From Enterobacter asburiae (GTDB lineage Bacteria; Pseudomonadota; Gammaproteobacteria; Enterobacterales; Enterobacteriaceae), in the NCBI RefSeq assembly GCF_008080435.1, contig NZ_VRKN01000006.1:186001-250000 (forward strand): a DNA stretch of 64,000 nt. Direction: 5' to 3'. Numbering within the stretch: the stretch's first letter is position 1; every line of letters starts with the position of its first letter. Of this stretch, positions 62,057-64,000 are shown piece after piece. Position numbers and translations under genes: made by a program. A model generated the notes under the pieces. The model ran no database searches, was not told the origin of the DNA, and was given only the letters and a program-made list of their open reading frames with translations.

Positions 62057-63105
62057 GCCAGATCCTCGTTATCCAGTAAAGCGTCATTCGCCTGCGGAAT
62101 ATCCACCAGCGGCATCGTCAGGGCGTCGTTGGCGACAATCGCAGGCGGCATAATAATGCGTTTATGCCGATGAAGCGGCGGTTGCTCCGCCAGCATTTTC
62201 CCTACCGTCGCCAGGAAGTAACGCCCGCACAGCCGCCCCGTTTTGTAATCCATGCGCAGCGCAGGGACGCGGCTGCCCAGGGCCATGCTCAGCAGCGGCT
62301 TAGGCGGATAGATTTCAAAAATACGCAGCTTACCCGGCGGTTTTTCAATGAAGCGCTGCATCGCGCCGTAGGTGGTTTCATGCTGCTTCGCGATGTTCAC
62401 CAGCGGCTGCAGGCTGCTGTCGCCCAACCAGCGCTCCATCCGTTTAAACCACTGTGGCGTGTAATACATTTGCGACGGTACGGTACGGATCACCACAATG
62501 GTTTTCGCCCCGCGCCGGGCGGCTTCCTGCACCGGCACCGCGTCACTGATCCCCCCGTCCAGATAACTAATGCCATCCAGCAGGGCGCCGGTACGATAAA
62601 AACCGGGGATCGCGCTGGAGGCGCGGATGATGTCCAGCCAGTTCTCCTTCTGAGGAGAAAAATAGCCCGGCGAATAATCATCACCCCGGCTGGCGCACAT
62701 CCAGAATTCTTTGCCGCTATCAAACAGACGGGCGGCGGTATCCATGGCCAGCGGCATCTGGCTGGAGGTCGACTCCAGCAGCCAGTCGAGATCGATCAGG
62801 TTGCCGCCGCGCACAAAGCGCACCGGGTTAAAAAATTCTTTCGCCGTGGTGTAGCGCATAATGACCTTTCGCGCGTAGCCAGGCTGGTTACAGACATAGG
62901 CAGAGAGGTTCTGCGCCCCGGCAGACGTGCCGAAGTAAAGGTCAAACGGGTTGAACTGCGCGCGCATAAATTCATCCAGCACGCCGGCGGTGAAAATGCC
63001 GCGCTGTCCTCCACCTTCGCAGACCAGCGCGAGTTGACCTGCGCGAAACGGCTTTAACGTCAGCGGCGCAATATTGCCGAGCGTAACGGGAATTCGTTGC
63101 CCCAC
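62053..63105 (-). CDS. yjjU: Patatin-like phospholipase YjjU
   Basis: A 350-residue patatin-family esterase. The oxyanion motif is ALVCEGGGQRGIF (about 27-39). The nucleophile serine is in YFGTSAGAQN (about 58-67), and the paired Asp is in LDGGISDAVPV. Translationally coupled to yjjV. Substrate unknown. Confidence 0.94.
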   Translation of the reverse strand: MGQRIPVTLGNIAPLTLKPFRAGQLALVCEGGGQRGIFTAGVLDEFMRAQFNPFDLYFGTSAGAQNLSAYVCNQPGYARKVIMRYTTAKEFFNPVRFVRGGNLIDLDWLLESTSSQMPLAMDTAARLFDSGKEFWMCASRGDDYSPGYFSPQKENWLDIIRASSAIPGFYRTGALLDGISYLDGGISDAVPVQEAARRGAKTIVVIRTVPSQMYYTPQWFKRMERWLGDSSLQPLVNIAKQHETTYGAMQRFIEKPPGKLRIFEIYPPKPLLSMALGSRVPALRMDYKTGRLCGRYFLATVGKMLAEQPPLHRHKRIIMPPAIVANDALTMPLVDIPQANDALLDNEDLA

Positions 63106-63173
63106 CTCTGCTTTCCTGTTTTGATTATTTTATAACACCACAGTAACGCACCCGACCTGTTACGCAAATAAGA

Positions 63174-63203
63174 AAAAGCCAGTCACAGTGACTGGCTTTT
63201 TTT
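63174..63203 (-). terminator. Terminator downstream of ytjA
   Basis: AAAAAGCCAGTCAC-AGTGACTGGCTTTTT with an A-run and T-run on the two flanks, between ytjA and yjjU. It ends the ytjA (possibly osmY-ytjA) transcript. Confidence 0.88.
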
Positions 63204-63225
63204 TGTTGAAGGAATATTGCATTTG

Positions 63226-63387
63226 CTACGGACGTCGACGCCCCGTAAACAGGCTGACCAGGAACAGAATAATACCCACAACGAAGACAATTTTAGCTGC
63301 CCATGCCGCTGTACCTGCCAGTCCACCAAAGCCCAATGCGGCGGCAATTAACGCGATAACCAGAAATATAATGCCCCAACGAAACAT
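63226..63387 (-). CDS. ytjA: Small membrane protein YtjA
   Basis: A 53-residue protein beginning [20 protein letters not shown] and ending LFTGRRRP, nearly identical to E. coli YtjA (UPF0391/DUF1328). It has two hydrophobic segments with a positive C-terminus, and GGAGAAG upstream of the ATG. It follows osmY, as in E. coli, suggesting stress-linked expression. Function unknown. Confidence 0.94.
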   Translation of the reverse strand: MFRWGIIFLVIALIAAALGFGGLAGTAAWAAKIVFVVGIILFLVSLFTGRRRP

Positions 63388-63514
63388 AAGCTTCTCCTTT
63401 ACCATAGTTAATGTCGGCCGCTAAATGTGAGCGCTCAGGTCACTCACCGGCGTTTTTCCAGAGTCGTTTTTATTTCGCCCGCAGGTGTTAGCCAGACGGG
63501 CGAATGGTCCAGAT

Positions 63515-64000
63515 TTACTTCGTTTTCAGATCGTTTTTAACGCTTTTCACACCATCAATCGCTTTTGCGATGGACTCGGCACGTTCACTTTGCGCCTGCG
63601 AATCTACCGTACCGGAAAGCTGAACCACACCATCGGTGGTTTCCACTTTCACCTTACGGGATGGCACGATGTCATCTGCTAAAAGTTTAGCTTTGATTTC
63701 GCTGGTCGTAGCGGCATCACCGGCATAACCTTTCACCGACGCGTTTTTGCTGTCACGTACGTGCAGCTTATCGCTGACGGAGGCAACACCTTCGACGCCC
63801 TTAGCGACTTTCACCGCCTGTTCGGCCTGAGCCTGGCTTTCCACGAAGCCGCTCAGCGTGACCACTTTCTTGTCGGTCTTAACGGAAATATCGGTGCTCT
63901 TGATGGCTTCATCATCCACCAGTGCGGCTTTCACTTTTGCTGTGATTGAGCTGTCATCCATGAAATTGCCGACTTTATTCATAGAGCTATCGATTTTTTG
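63515..64000 (-). CDS. osmY: Osmotically inducible periplasmic protein OsmY (5'-truncated by window edge)
   Basis: The frame runs off the right end: beyond the internal Met at 63982 it continues QKIDSS, as in E. coli OsmY (201 residues), so the signal peptide and about 40 N-terminal residues are missing. The visible 161 residues contain two BON domains ([13 protein letters not shown] and [16 protein letters not shown] begin the repeats; VKNDLKTK ends the protein). A periplasmic chaperone-like protein induced by RpoS and high osmolarity in E. coli. Confidence 0.96.
   Translation of the reverse strand, partial: QKIDSSMNKVGNFMDDSSITAKVKAALVDDEAIKSTDISVKTDKKVVTLSGFVESQAQAEQAVKVAKGVEGVASVSDKLHVRDSKNASVKGYAGDAATTSEIKAKLLADDIVPSRKVKVETTDGVVQLSGTVDSQAQSERAESIAKAIDGVKSVKNDLKTK

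Noticed and set aside
63188..63424. Plus-strand 78-codon frame
   Set aside because: Antisense to ytjA, which has the right start signal and matches a known family.

Overview
The window is a contiguous piece of an Enterobacteriaceae chromosome. Gene order and protein content match the Escherichia coli 0-2 min and 99-100 min regions almost gene for gene, read here as one block from dapB to osmY. The closest fit is an Enterobacter-type genus (Enterobacter, Lelliottia, Leclercia and relatives). The clues are the high GC content, REP palindromes of the enteric type, UUG-started rpsT, and protein sequences close to but clearly different from E. coli. No tRNA, rRNA, insertion sequence, prophage or CRISPR array was seen.

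Layout. 1-325: upstream control region of carAB (carA lies off the left edge) with RutR and PurR boxes. 326-1147: dapB. 1276-8129: an accessory sugar cluster occupying the place where E. coli has rihC. It contains a LacI-type repressor, a class I mannose-6-phosphate isomerase-like protein with an extra N-terminal domain, a complete mannose-family PTS (EIIA, EIIB, EIIC, EIID), and, on a converging transcript, two overlapping genes for cupin-type glucose-6-phosphate isomerases. Near-identical 16-bp palindromes lie in front of the repressor, the PTS operon and the isomerase operon. A perfect CRP core lies between the first two. 8216-9875: an AlaX-like tRNA editing gene whose start is damaged by a 14-bp tandem duplication, and a divergent LysR regulator. 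9896-15705: ribF-ileS-lspA-fkpB-ispH. 16033-18487: rpsT and nhaAR. 18660-21806: dnaK-dnaJ with its sigma-32 promoter. 22103-24678: satP, an accessory MFS transporter, mog. 24789-28610: talB, yaaJ, yaaA, yaaX. 28861-33693: thrLABC with attenuator. 33905-35943: yjtD, the tiny yjjY gene and arcA. 35990-39997: creABCD. 40209-46496: rob, gpmB, yjjX, trpR, slt, ettA. 46588-48597: an accessory LysR/alcohol dehydrogenase pair flanked by copies of one GC-rich palindromic repeat. 48698-54212: nadR, radA, serB, ytjB, lplA. 54298-58634: deoCABD. 58897-63387: yjjI-yjjW glycyl radical enzyme and activase, yjjV, yjjU, ytjA. 63515-64000: 5'-truncated osmY.

How the genes work together. Most of the window is housekeeping: lysine/threonine/serine synthesis, isoprenoid and lipoprotein maturation, protein folding, Na+/H+ homeostasis, nucleoside catabolism, NAD and lipoate salvage, redox control. 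The part most likely to be undescribed is the 1276-8129 sugar system. The sequence suggests uptake and phosphorylation of a hexose-like sugar by the PTS, followed by interconversion of its phosphate by up to three metal-dependent isomerases. All of this appears to be under one LacI-family repressor and CRP. The substrate cannot be read from sequence.
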